NCBI GenBank assembly: GCA_013180625.2
Contig: SNVD02011482.1
Span: forward strand, 372,001 to 436,000
Length of the DNA: 64,000 nt
From: Boswellia sacra
Lineage: Eukaryota > Streptophyta > Magnoliopsida > Sapindales > Burseraceae
Direction of reading: 5' to 3'
Each line of letters opens with the position of its first letter. Position 1 is the stretch's first letter. Positions 47,448 through 59,398 of this stretch are shown one piece after another. Under the pieces are notes generated by a model, which did no database searches, was not told the DNA's origin, and saw nothing but the letters and a program-made list of their open reading frames with translations. The position numbers and the translations under genes are program-made.

Positions 47448-49999
47448 ATGTCAACTACCTACTCCAAACCGGCTGTCGTCTTTCTCTTTCTCTTTCTTTT
47501 CCTTTCACTTTCTTCTTCCAATCTGCTACTCAGTCAGGTTCTTTTTTTGCAAAAAAACTTTCTTTTTCTTTTTTTAATTTCTTTTATGGGTTCTTGACGT
47601 TTATTATCACTAACCCAGTTTTACTAGTTGAAGTTTCACCCTTTTTGTCTATTAGTTTGTTGGGGTTGTTCGGTTCGCTATTCTTGTTCATTTTGTTGTT
47701 TTTTGCAGGATTCGAGAGAATCTACAGCTGCAAGGTACTCTAAAGTTTAGACTTTTTAGAGTTATAAATCTGAATTTGTCTGCAATTATTGGTTGTATAA
47801 CAGCCTTTCTTGGTTGTGCATTTTAGTACTCTGCAGGGGGATGCTCATGAAATACATTGTTCAAGAGAAAGGAGTAGGGCAGCATGGAAAATTGTGCAGG
47901 AGGTATTTAAAGATAGCATTGTGTTCCCATTTTTAGATTTTATTATCTGTATTCTGGGTTTGATGATTCATAACTGATGACATGATTGTTACTTGATGTT
48001 TGGTGCAGTATCTCATGCCCTTTGTGGAGAAAGAACGGTACAAGATATCAACTAGGTGTAGGCTTCACCCTCGTAACGATTTGTACAGAGATCAGGAAGA
48101 GCATAAATCTCAAGTGGATGTAAATGAATGGCAATGTGGATATTGTAGAAAAGTGTTTTATGAAGAGAAATATCTCGATCAACATTTTGACAACAGACAT
48201 TACAATTTGCTGAATGTGGTATATTGCCTCTGCTTTGATATTTCTTTTCATAGTTTTGATTGTAGTCTAATACAGTTTTCAAGGAACATAGATCACACAA
48301 CTAGTGATTTCTCATCTGGTTGGTACTGAATCTATTCTATTGGATTGCGCTGTCGCACTCAGTCCAAGTAACATCAGTGGTCGATCTAATAATTTATGAT
48401 GTAGGTAAAGTTTATATGATTCTGGGAGCTCATGGTCTAATCTTAGCCTTAACATTATTTCATGAATTGATTTTTTGGTCTCGATTGTCCTTGCCTGTAA
48501 AGCTTTTTGTGATAGTCTCTCAAAGTCTCCATCCTCTCAAAGTCATGAATATATATATTGCTTCTTACTCTCAAAGTCACTCAGCACCCAGGTTACCTTA
48601 ATATCTCAAGTCATTAATCATAAACCACATGTTTTAGCTCTGGAAATCATCCTCTTTGTCTAATGACTAGATCCTCCTTGCGTTTCTATCTTTGTTGCCA
48701 CCATTTAGTCTTGTTTATTTGTCCAGACTGTCTAATCTAGGCTATATTCCTATCTTTAGTGTTAAGGCTGCATCTGGAGATCATGCTCTTTAATTTTATA
48801 GGAGAAAACTTTTGCAACAGTGACCATTTACCTTTCTTCAATCGAGTAAGTATTGAAAGATTGTATGCTTGTGCTAAGTAGAGTCACGGCAAGTGCTTAG
48901 CTGACGTTTGTGGTGCACTGCATTGTGATCTCGTCATGGAATCCACAACACAAAAGACAAAGTGCAATCCTGCTGCTGCTGCAAGGAATCAACATCTGTG
49001 TGAGGTGGTTTGTGAACAATGTTTGATTGTTACTGATCCCCTTATTTTTCCATCATTCATTTGATAGTTCTGTGCAGAGTCTGGCCAATACTTGCTTTCC
49101 TGTCAATGAGGGTCCTTCAGCAACCCGTCTTCATGGTAAAATTTTGTCTTTAGACATTGAGAAATTTGTAATTTTTTTGTTTAATCACCTAATTTTATTG
49201 CTTTACGATTTTATTGGACTGCCAGAATTCTTTTTGCGCCAATTTTGTGATGCCCACACGTGCACCAGCAATCGTAAACCCTTCACTAAAGGGCGTAGGG
49301 TAAAGTTCATCGATCACCTTTACTTGGTTGCATTTTTGTGTGGTCAATTATTTTGAGTAGCTATCTATCAAAAGGCTTGCTTTAAGTGATGAGAATTCTA
49401 AAATTCTGTGAAAAAAGCTCAAATATCATGGAAGATGTAAAAATTTCTACTGTTCACATGCCAGATTTTGTCATTATGATTAGAAATAATGAATGTGAAG
49501 AACCTCTCTGTAATTAAATCATGTTTAAGATTTGCTGATGTGTTATCAATAATTCTGATTTTATCTCTGAGGTGGAAAATCTCAATAGTATATTCTCCTG
49601 CTTTAAGGTTGCAGTTGGCTTGATGTATGGTTATTGCTACTGTACCAAAAATCCAGTTTAACTTGAAATAATATAAACTTGAAGCTGATATATCTTGTTC
49701 ACAGATTAATTTTGTTGGTTATACGCTTTTTAACCATATCTCTGTGCTCCATATTTGCAGAAGCAGATGAGTAAACCCTATGTGGCTATTTCCATCATAG
49801 CTTTGATGGTGCTGCCACTTTTCTATGCTTTTGTTTACTTGTATAACAGGTAACAGTTTTCTAGCTGCTTCAATTGGTCATTGTCAAGCATCTTTTCAGT
49901 GGCTTCACAATTGTTTTGTTGATGTTCAGGGGAATAAAAAGTGGCAGTCAAGAACTGAAGCGCATCACACAGAGTGGAAGGAAGAAAAAACCTCACTAG
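47448..49999 (+). CDS. C2H2-motif, Cys-rich single-pass membrane protein
   Basis: Plant protein usually annotated as C2H2-like zinc finger; role unknown. Nine exons: 47448-47537, 47709-47734, 47827-47902, 48009-48215, 48882-49004, 49078-49135, 49226-49299, 49761-49849, 49930-49999; 270 residues. The N-terminus is a clear signal peptide (VVFLFLFLFLSLSSS, about 10-25). Then HCSRERSRAAWKIVQE, a Cys-poor helix, and a C2H2-like motif at 105-128 (Cys107, Cys110, His123, His128). A further Cys-rich block follows (CLADVCGALHC, then CNPAAAARNQHLCE, then NTCFPV and QFCDAHTC). One transmembrane helix (about 225-246) and a short basic tail ending KKKPH complete it. Exon 3 must start after TTTTAG (47,827) and exon 5 after GTAG (48,882) to keep the frame. 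The motif would face the lumen. Confidence 0.88.
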
Positions 50000-50312
50000 T
50001 GGGGAAGTACAAGATATTGAAGTAAAAGATTGTTGAATGACATAATGAAGATTCATTTCAAAACCAATTCTTGAACTGCATTTGACATTGAAGGATATGC
50101 CCAACATACGTTTTGAATAGACAAGTTTACGAGATCACAATTCACAGCCAAGTTGCCCTGACATCTCTTTTATCGACAGAATCATGGCTGAGAGCTTGTG
50201 ATGGATTGTAAGATGTGCATCATTCACCTTTTGACATAGAAACATAGTATCATTAATTTTTATTGAAGTAGTAACCCAAAGAAGTTAACAGTTTTGTTTT
50301 ACAAATTTACTT
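50000..50312. other. Convergent 3' ends
   Basis: 313 bp between the tail-to-tail C2H2-like membrane protein and small heat-shock genes; holds only their 3' UTRs as far as can be seen. Confidence 0.6.
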
Positions 50313-51109
50313 CTATTGTACATTAATGTCCATTATTTTGCTGGTGGTGCTGGCTTTTGGAATTGTTATATACAACACACCATCTTTCACCTCCGCCTTG
50401 ATCTTCTCGAACTCTATGTTCTCCGGCAATGCAATCCTACAACTATATCTGCCATAGCTACTGATCGGCCACTCTTCTTCCTCTTCTATTTTCTCTTCGC
50501 CATTCATTTGACTTCCTCCTTGACTAGGAACCTTTTCTGCCTTAACTACGAGCATGCTTTTCTCTTCAACCCATACCTTGACATCATTCTTGGTCATGCC
50601 AGGGACGTCGAACCTTATCTTATAGTTGTTCTCCCCTTCCTTTATCGCCCAAGGTGCCCTTCCCCTACTATATCCATTGTATCCATCTCTTCCCCTTTCT
50701 GGAATCCAAGGCCCAGAGCTGTTGTGGGTGAAAGGATCCTCCATCATATTCTCCATGGTTTCCATCATCTGTTGCACTGTCCTCGCTGTTGGAAAACCAC
50801 CCCATATCCCTGTAGAAAAGTAGCTCAGATGAGATGGCCTGGAGTGAGAACACTTCTTCTAAAAGGCAAAGTAAAGGTATCTTAGTTTTCGTTACCTGGA
50901 GATGAAAGCTGAGCCGCTCTCTTCTTTGGCTGGGGTTGCTGTTGTTGGGCGACTCTTTGCAGGTGATCAAGGTTGTCTCTTTTTTCGGCTACAGCCTTTA
51001 TACTAGTACAAACTCTGCCACTTCTCACCAAGGGTCGAAATTTATAGCCGGAAAAACTAGTTATTCTCTCAGAAACACATGGAGTGTAGATGCTAGCATG
51101 CAAGGCCAT
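50313..51109 (-). CDS. Small heat-shock protein, plastid type (HSP21-like)
   Basis: ATP-independent chaperone that holds unfolding proteins during heat stress; 236 residues. Two exons: 50896-51109 and 50313-50809. Residues 1 to about 45 are rich in Ser and Arg and poor in acidic residues (MALHASIYTPCVSERITSFS), like a plastid transit peptide. A linker (KRDNLDHLQRVAQQQQ) follows, then the Met-rich amphipathic helix RTVQQMMETMENMMED (about 81-96) that marks chloroplast HSP21 proteins. The alpha-crystallin domain spans about 125-228, with IRFDVPGMTKNDVKVWVEE, SYGRYSCRIALPENIE and GVLYITIPK. The single intron between transit/linker and the Met-rich region fits the HSP21 group. A mitochondrial form is less likely given the Met-rich helix. 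Confidence 0.93.
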
Positions 51110-51179
51110 TTTTTTTTCCGTATGACAAGTTTAGATGTAGATGTGTCTCAAAGTCAATTAGAGCTTCTCTAGACGCAAA

Positions 51180-51256
51180 TTTATAACATGCTCTGATGAT
51201 ACTTCTAGACTTTTATGCTTCGTGGAACTTGTGAATTGCTCTCCAATGTTCTAGAC
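51180..51256 (-). promoter_or_regulatory. TATA box and possible heat-shock elements of the HSP21-like gene
   Basis: On the minus strand TATAAA lies at 51,180-51,185, about 70 bp before the start codon. Two TTCTAGA motifs (51,203-51,209 and 51,249-51,255) sit just upstream. They match the inverted TTCnnGAA core of heat-shock elements except for the last base. Position is right, but the match is imperfect. Confidence 0.4.
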
Positions 51257-53171
51257 CCCTCTACAAGCCGCTAATACAGTATAGTAGCATAATTTCACGA
51301 TTTAAAAAAAGAAAAAAAAAAGGTTCACGTGTGACTTATTTTTTGGCACCATACCTATGATAGAATCAACTTATTCAGATTACGGCGGATCTTCATCAAA
51401 CCTTGCTTGTACCAACCTATTTTCTGTACAGAGCTTTTAAGTTTCCCAGCATTAGAAAATGGGTATAATTAACTTTCAAGCAGGTGGCATCTGTGAAGCT
51501 GGTGATTTTGTTTGCTTAAAATTCAATGACATTGCTATGCCCGACAACATAGGATTGGAATCAAGGGAAAGGCTTATAGATACAAATAAGGTAATTTTCT
51601 TGAGATGATTCATCATGAATTATTATTTATGTCTATATATTGCCCATATATATGAGTCGTGAGTAGAAGATGTACAACATCCAGGACCACATCGGAACAT
51701 CCAGGACCACAGTATTACGTTCGAGAAACATCCAGTAGCTCCTGGGGATTTTGGTGGAGACACATCATCATAAGTACTTTATTTTACGAATCTAAATCTT
51801 ATTTTTTGTGCTGCATATTTTTTAATATAATTTATATTTAATCTCAACCACATATTATTTTCAAAATTTAAAATAATTCAAAATCAACCACATATTCTTA
51901 AATTCAATTGAAAACAAAAATACTGAATTCATAAAAGAACACGCTCCTAATTTTTGGGCTTTTTCATCTTAAGACTGTTGTCAACGGGTTGGCTAACAAA
52001 ATCTTTCGATCCCATTTTAGATTAGAGTAGATGTATTAAATCAATAATTTATTAAATATATAAGATAATATATTTTTTAAAAAAATTCTTTTAAAGTATA
52101 ATAAAAATTTAAAATTATCAAATTAATAATTCATTAAAAAATATAATAAATATATAAAAATCTAAAATATCAAGATATTTTTCTAAATAATTTTTAGTTT
52201 TTTAATTGTGCCCTTTTTCAAAATATCAATCGAAAGTTCTCCTTTTCTTATCTAAATCTCAGTCTTAATTTTTTATAAAGCATGTATCACATCCGATATA
52301 TTTTTTTCACGTTATAGTAAGTAATTATTTGAAGTTACTATTACTTGGATGGCCTTATTACGAACATTTGGTAAAATACTACACTTTATGGCAAATATAT
52401 GAATCTTGAAAAAAAAATTATTTATAAGTAATTAAAACATACAGATCTTCTTTAATTAGTAATTATTTATTTATCACAGCATCTTGAGTCATGCACTTAA
52501 TTAAAACAACAGCATCTTGAGTGAAGTTTGAACCATCTCCCATATTATATTCCACCATAAGGTTAAGAGTTCAAACTCATTTGGATACATAAATGAATAA
52601 TTAAATAAATAAAAGGAACTTTACATACTATATACAGTGCAATTTGCAAATAGGTTTGCAAGTACAAAGGTAAGCTTCATTTCTAAATACCTTGGGCACC
52701 CCCAGCATGCATTGCACTTCACAAAGAGAAGTGTTCATCTTGAAAAAGTGCGAAGATATTAAGTTGGTCTTACATTTATTGATGACTTTCAAAGTCTTAC
52801 ATATTTATTGATGACTTTCAGTGCTTTGCTTCAAGCTCAAGTTTCTTATATAGACTCTTACCTTCAGATTCTTGTTACTGAAACAGAATATTGAACAACG
52901 AAGGTAGATTAAAATTCAGTTGTTCTTCCAGTTGATTGTTTTTCAACCAACATCCCACTCTTCAAGTAAATTTCACAAATTGGCAACCAAAACAAATCAG
53001 AATATTCAGAGATCAGAACTGGTTTACGCATACATGGAAGCTGCACGACCATTTAAATTTTGAATTACAAAAATGAGTACGATATAAGACACTTTTCAGC
53101 TTCTGGAAATCACTTTGAGCTTGTAATCAAACGTCGATTGAAGAACCAGATAAATCAGACCAGACTTCCCA
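51257..53171. other. Intergenic, AT-rich
   Basis: About 1.9 kb between the HSP21-like promoter and the 3' end of the DUF971 gene. No gene, RNA or defined repeat recognised. Confidence 0.5.
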
Positions 53172-54661
53172 TCATTTTTTCTTCAGTGGCTCCCGACTGA
53201 GACCGTGCTTCTTCAGTGTTTTGATATAATTTCTCATGAGGCCAAACTTGTTGCTTCCAAGATAATAGAAATAATCCCAAGAATATATCCCAGTTTTATG
53301 CAAATCATCGAAAACTATCCTGCACAATTGCATGCAAAAATCACAGATAACAAGTTAGACAGGAAAATATATCTTACAAGAAGCAGCTTTTAGAAAAGTA
53401 TTAAAATGGTGATACAACAGAAGTTGAGTTCTAAGCCTAAGTACCTTACCGCATAGTTTCCAACAGGTTCTGCAGACATGATGCCCACATGACGTCTCCC
53501 AAATATCACCTGATTCAGGAATTTTAAATATTGAAACTAGAGGATAGAAAACAATCCACAAAACAAAATCGTATCACTAATTGCTTTTTTAATGCAGATA
53601 ATCAACAGCTTGGAGGACAATGAAAAATGTTCCAACAACTACCTTTTCACCTCCGATTGACCTAATCTTGCCATCAGCAGCTGGACTATGTATTCTTAGA
53701 AATTCAGCTGACAAATTAAACTTACTCCCATTAGCATATTCCAACTCTACCTGAAACAAGAGGGCAAACAAAAGACATAAATTCCGAAAGATTTCAGATT
53801 AAAATGATTGCCAAATCAAATTCAAAAGAAAACCAACATAATATACTGATCCCATTGCCACAGACAGAGTTATCAATGTACTCAGGATTTGCATTCTGAT
53901 AGTAACAGAGCTTTACGAAACAATTAGAAGAAGCTAGTACTTGGTTGTAATTTGTAAAGTACAACTATGTCCTCTGCACACCCTTTTTGAAATAAATTAA
54001 AATTTTCAATTCAACAACCTCCTAAGGTTCCTGGACTAATTTCCTATTTAAAAAAAGATATATCAATTAGTCATAAATTTTCAATTCAACAACCTCCTAA
54101 GGTTCCTGGACTAATTTCCTAATTTAAAAAAAAAAAAATTCAATTAGTCATACTCGTTCTGGAAGACTATTCCAAGTATAAACAAATAACCATGAGTAAA
54201 TAGACATTCAAGTTTTTATTTTTATTTTATTTTTATGCACATACGACAACAAGGGCAACACAAGTGATTTCTTTGCTCTGCTAATTAAGCAGATATCTCC
54301 GTGTAAAAGCAAATGTCTGCTACTCAGATTCAAACCATATTTCAAAAAGCGAAAAAAAAAAAATCCCAACTGTTACAGCATGATAAAAAAAAAAAAAAAG
54401 CAAATAGAGTTAAAATCAAATGGGTATTCAAATCCCATATGGGTATGATAATTAAAAAATAAAATAAAACTATAAAGCAATGATCTTTACCCACATGTTC
54501 AATACTGTATTTTTAGCCAAAAAGAAGAAGAAGAAGAAGAAGAAAGAAAATCGAAGAAGAGAAGTGCTTACATTCTTTGGTGCATTAAGAGAGAACCGAG
54601 TGACACGTGGAGCATCCACGCTCGTCTGGATCCTCCGTATCGCTCTCTGTACCGCTGACAT
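53172..54661 (-). CDS. DUF971 protein (gamma-butyrobetaine-hydroxylase N-terminal-like)
   Basis: Small protein of uncertain function, 136 residues. Four exons: 54572-54661, 53643-53750, 53445-53509, 53172-53319. The basic N-terminus (MSAVQRAIRRIQTSVDAPRV) could target mitochondria. The DUF971 core covers most of the rest: VELEYANGSKFNLSAEFLRI, SPAADGKI, then FGRRHVGIMSAEPVGNYAVR and IVFDDLHKTGIYSWDYFYYL. The C-terminus reads MRNYIKTLKKHGLSRE. In animals this fold is fused to carnitine-biosynthesis hydroxylases; plant copies stand alone. The exon 3 donor GTAAG|GTACTT is needed to keep Val-Arg and the frame. Confidence 0.9.
53999..54151. repeat. ~76-bp tandem duplication in DUF971 intron 1
   Basis: AACAACCTCCTAAGGTTCCT with flanks through TCAATTAGTCATA appears twice, head to tail. 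Confidence 0.85.
54522..54544. repeat. (AAG)n microsatellite
   Basis: Seven or so AAG units in intron 1 of the DUF971 gene, just after the exon 1 donor. Confidence 0.9.
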
Positions 54662-57600
54662 CGTTCTCTTGTTCGCCCAGCTCGGTGGGTAGTCTCTTTC
54701 TTTCCTTCATCTCTGGTAATGTCTTGAAGTTGCAGATTGGGCCTTAACTATTAACCAAACAGGCCGAAGTTGGGTTATGATGAGATATTTGAGCCACAAT
54801 GTCCACATTAATGGGCTTCAACTTTAATCATATTAACTGTTAAACTGTGTTGTTAGTGTCATGAGTCGAGCTTGAGCTTGAGGGTGTGTTTGATAAAACT
54901 CGTTACAAGCAAGGGCAACGTTTTAAGGCCCTTGGATTTGGCAAACATCACAAATACCCCCAACCCAAATACCGTGATACCCTTTGTCTTTATTATTAGG
55001 GTTTGTTGAAGTTAATTTGTCTATGGGTTTTTTTCTTTAATCATCATGGACCTTGAAAATTTTTAAGGCTCATAATAAAGCCTCATAGACTTTAAATTTT
55101 AATAGACTGAAACAGACGAGTAAGGATTTCGAGATAGTTTAAAAACGTTAGAGATGCTTAATTACATTGATACTTCACCAAACCTTAGAGAATTTAGTTA
55201 AAATATTTATGTGTGTGTGTGTGTATATATATATATATTAATTAAAATAAACAATTCTTTTTATACATATACTGATTTAATATTGTAAGATATTTTAAAA
55301 TTTTTTATCGAAAAGTCTCTTTCTAATACAATTAATTACAATAACAATACACCTGTAGCGAGTATGACTATCAATTGTTGCAGTTGTAATTGTTGTTAGC
55401 ATTTTCTTATATATTGACAAAATAATTAATGTATATATATAGGTAGGGAATCAATCAGAACAAACCTATTATGTTCGTAGAAAAAAACTTATATGATAGA
55501 TTTGTTCAAAAGTAACTTGGTTTCATTTTTGGTATATCTCTAAGGACAATTGATTGGTTTTCGAATGATAAAACTATATATGGCATAAACTTATCCGTTA
55601 TGTAACAAATGATTTCAATAGATCATCATTTCTTTAAGGTCAAGTTGCTTTTGTTTTTGTAACTAATCAGGACACTTGCTTAATATCATATAATATAACT
55701 ATTTATATTAAAATTGTGCTATAAACTTATCTTTGTGAACCCTCCTTATAAAACAATTGATCTCATCATTATGTCTATCATCATGTTTTATATATTTTAT
55801 GATTATGATGCTGCATCATATTTAAGTATTATATATAAATGATTAGAGATTAACAATGAGCTAAATAAAATAATAATTAACTTTTTAAGTAGTCTCAATC
55901 TTTAGAGAAAGATAAGTGTTGATTATATCCAAATCGTTATCCTCTATACTTTGTTTATGTTACCACTCAAAAGAGACGATGATGATGATGGCGGTCGTGA
56001 CGACTTTTTACAAGTAGACTGATGACACAGTGCCCACAAGCACGACACCGTTTCATTAACAAACCCTAATTCACCACCAACTTGATGTTGATATATTTCA
56101 TATTTGTAATGTAATCTTGTCATCATCACAGGGGAGAGCAATAGCTAACTCACTTTCCCACCAAAGTATTCAATACTAATCATACTGTTGGTCGACACTT
56201 GATTTCTTTACGTTTTCTTCAAACATTTTCTTAATTTTAATGGTTTAATTGCTCATATTATATATATATGTCTTACAATAATAATTAAGAACTAGTGATT
56301 AGTAAATTGATTTATAACTTTTTATATATGTGTGTTACTAATTAAATTATTCTTAAGACTTTGACGGAGCAAACTGTGGAAGAAAATCGATCTTGATTGG
56401 TTATTAATCTATTTGGTTTTGAAATTTGAACTAAGCTTAGTTAACAGGTCTTATCAGAGTAGGTTTTTTTTTTTTTTTTATCAGAGTAGTTAATATTATA
56501 TATGATCGTTTAAAGCTGTCAATTAATTTTCTTTAGTACGCATCAATATTCAACCTAAGTTGTTGGAGTCAATGAACAATCGACAATTTTATAGCTGGTA
56601 ATTAATGGAGTTTTTAAAAGATTTTAATTCTAAATTAATGAAAAGACCAACCTTACTACCTTTTTGTTACTGTCTTGTATGTGAGAATTAGTCTACATTA
56701 GCTTTAGCCCAATTGCTTTATTAGTTAAATTTTTGATTTAGAAGCAAAGATCAATTTATCAATTAGCTCAGGTTTTGGTGAATCGAGTCTGAAAACATTG
56801 AAAAGCTAAACTGAGCTCCACATTTTATATTTTTCATTCAAGAAGCTAGCCATGTTTGACCTAAAATTTAAAGATTCTAGTGCTGATAAGATTTAGCTAA
56901 TTATGCCTAACTACACCTAATTATCGTGTCCGTTTGGTAAAGAATATTAAGAATTGTTCAAAAAGGCTTTTCAAGCAGCTCAGAATGAAAGCGATGGAAA
57001 TTTTACTCTAATTCTTAGGAAGTTTTGTATGGTCGAGTCTCGGAATTTCTTCGAATTAGTTAGTTTATAAAGAGGTACCAAATGTGCCAAACTTTTACTA
57101 TATATGATACGTGAAATATTGAATGTATATATATAAGGGATTAATTAATATTACTCTCTCATCGAAATTTTATCTCAATTTCTCTCAAGTAATTTAGTAT
57201 TATGATCAAATATATAGGTTATTCAAATATCCTTCTTAAAGTTCCATAAAAAGTAAAATAGTACCATTGAGAGGAGATTTTAGATTATATAATTTTGAAA
57301 TGATTAGTATAACTTTAATTACATTAACAAAATATGTGATCAAAAGATGTTTTATTGTTAATATAACAAGTAGGTATTAAAATTAATCACATGTAGACAT
57401 AAAAATCGCTCTTCTTTAATGTTGGTATAATGGAGCTCCATATAAGATTCCATGGCCTATTATTATTCCGCAGATGCATGCACTGAAGCAGCAAATAATC
57501 AATTAATACATAATTAAACATAGCTCTAACCTTTAAGAGAATCCACTTCAGTGCTTAGCACGACCTACCTCCAATTATCTCGATTGGCCCCAACAAATAA

Positions 57601-58231
57601 AAATAACTCTTGACAAAGAAAACGACTTAAATACGTTTGATTTCTCTTATACTCTTAAACAGATAATTAAACCTATAAGCACGCTTACTTATTAATATTA
57701 ATATTGGACAGAGGAGGTGATCTCAGCAGATATTATTCTAAACCATCTTCGTGATTCTTGTACTAATTATTGCATGCCAAGTCTAGTTAGACAATGAATT
57801 TAACTATTGACTTGGGTAATGATTTGTGTCATTCACATTTGCGGAAGGAGAATTAAAAAGGAAATCTTCCAATGATATCATCGGTGTCAAGGACAGATCA
57901 AAGTAATTTTGTAATTGTGCCCCACTGGTCCGATAGATGTGACAGGCTGAATCCTGGTTACAATAAAAGAACAAGCATCGATTGACAATATTCCAAGGTG
58001 ACAACAGTAATATACATATATTATATAGTAAAATACAATTTTGGAAAAATAATCACAAAACAAAAGAAGGGTTAAAGGAAGAATTGATGATGAGAGAAGT
58101 AGAAGGAAAAGCAATCCTAACTCGACCTTTCTAACAGTTCTTATTGCCCGAAATGATAGTATGATGACGATGATACTAAAAGAGCGTCTGGGAAGATGCA
58201 ATATTATTTGATGTGTGCTGAGTAGTGGGTA
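54662..58231. other. Intergenic, AT-rich, with a (TG)n(TA)n repeat
   Basis: Upstream side of the DUF971 gene and 3' side of the MYB gene. (TG)n then (TA)n at 55,209-55,238. No coding region or transposon boundary recognised. Confidence 0.5.
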
Positions 58232-59398
58232 TTATTTTCCAAGAAGAAAGAGGTTTGCTTCTAATTGATTGAAGGAGTCCCATAAGAATATATCATCTAC
58301 ATTACCAAACCATTGTTGTAGGTCAGAGCCTTGATCTTGAAGAGAAGGGGATTCACGTTCACCTTCACCTTCGACTTCACCCATTGAGGGGTTGTTATTA
58401 CATTGATCTTCCCAAGAGAAGGATGAACTAGAAGTTGATGAGGTGTTGGTTGGTTCTTGGTTAAACGTCAATGATCCCATCTCCAGGTTTCCGCATAATG
58501 TTTCGTAATTGCTTAAGAGTTCATTTATGTCATCCATCGTCATTATTTCCATTTCTTGATCCTGTACTACGTTCTCAGATTTTCCTGGAATATCTTTCTT
58601 CACATGCTCATCATTACGCGATTCTACCACCAGCTCCGAGCTGCTTTTGTCTTCTTCTTCTTTTGGTGAATTTGATTCTGGGGACGACGTCGTCTCACTC
58701 TTTGCATGCTCATCAGAACTTTTATTTTCTGTTTGTTCATTAATGGGCTTGTGAGTCACGGGGTCTAGACCAAGCTGCTTCAGCCTCTTCTTGATTCGAG
58801 TATTCCAGTGGTTCTTAATTTCATTATCTGTCCGACCAGGAAAATGTGCAGCAATCTTGGACCATCTACACAAAATTTTATATATATGTCATCAATTAAT
58901 TTAAAACAAATTAATTCATAAAAGCTAGGTAACGATACATATATATATATCCACTTGCAAAAATTAATAGTAATCTAGTTTTTTTTTTAATATTCGGAGA
59001 AACGAAAGAGAAAGGATATGTGGAACATTACCTGTTTCCAAGACGCGAATGAAGTTGAATAATCTGATCCTCTTCTGCTTCCGTGAAAGCCCCTCTCTTG
59101 AGGTCGGGCCTTAGATAATTTATCCACCTTAATCTGCAACTCTTTCCACATCTTAGCAGACCTTCACCACCATGCAGAGCGCCAACCCATTAGCTAGATC
59201 ATTAAAAAACTACATAATAAAGTTGATTATGACACATATTAGGAGAATTGATGATGGATGAATACCTGCAAGCTTAGGAACCATTCTCCAGCAATGGATA
59301 CCATTGTTGAGTATGAAATTCATGAGCTTATGATCTTCTTCAATGGTCCACGGACCTCTCTTCAACCCAACCTTATCGCAACAAGGCTGCCTTCCCAT
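58232..59398 (-). CDS. R2R3-MYB transcription factor (MYB40/MYB315-like)
   Basis: DNA-binding regulator, 298 residues. Three exons: 59266-59398, 59032-59161, 58232-58865; lengths 133 and 130 for the first two are the classic R2R3-MYB layout. R2 (about 14-61) begins with [15 protein letters not shown], and the start [18 protein letters not shown] is diagnostic for plant R2R3 factors. R3 (about 67-112) contains [20 protein letters not shown] and ends [31 protein letters not shown] follows the repeats. The rest is Ser/Glu/Asn-rich and acidic, with [20 protein letters not shown] near the end as a likely activation region. The exon 2 acceptor (GTGAAG|GTCTGC) has a poor pyrimidine tract but gives the exact expected protein join. 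The MYB40/315 likeness is from memory of repeat sequences, not a search. Confidence 0.93.

Noticed and set aside
49825..50025. 66-codon + frame ending at 50,025 as the last part of the C2H2-like membrane protein
   Set aside because: The spliced frame (Arg codon split across exons 8 and 9) is different and stops at 49,997-49,999; the longer frame reads through an intron.
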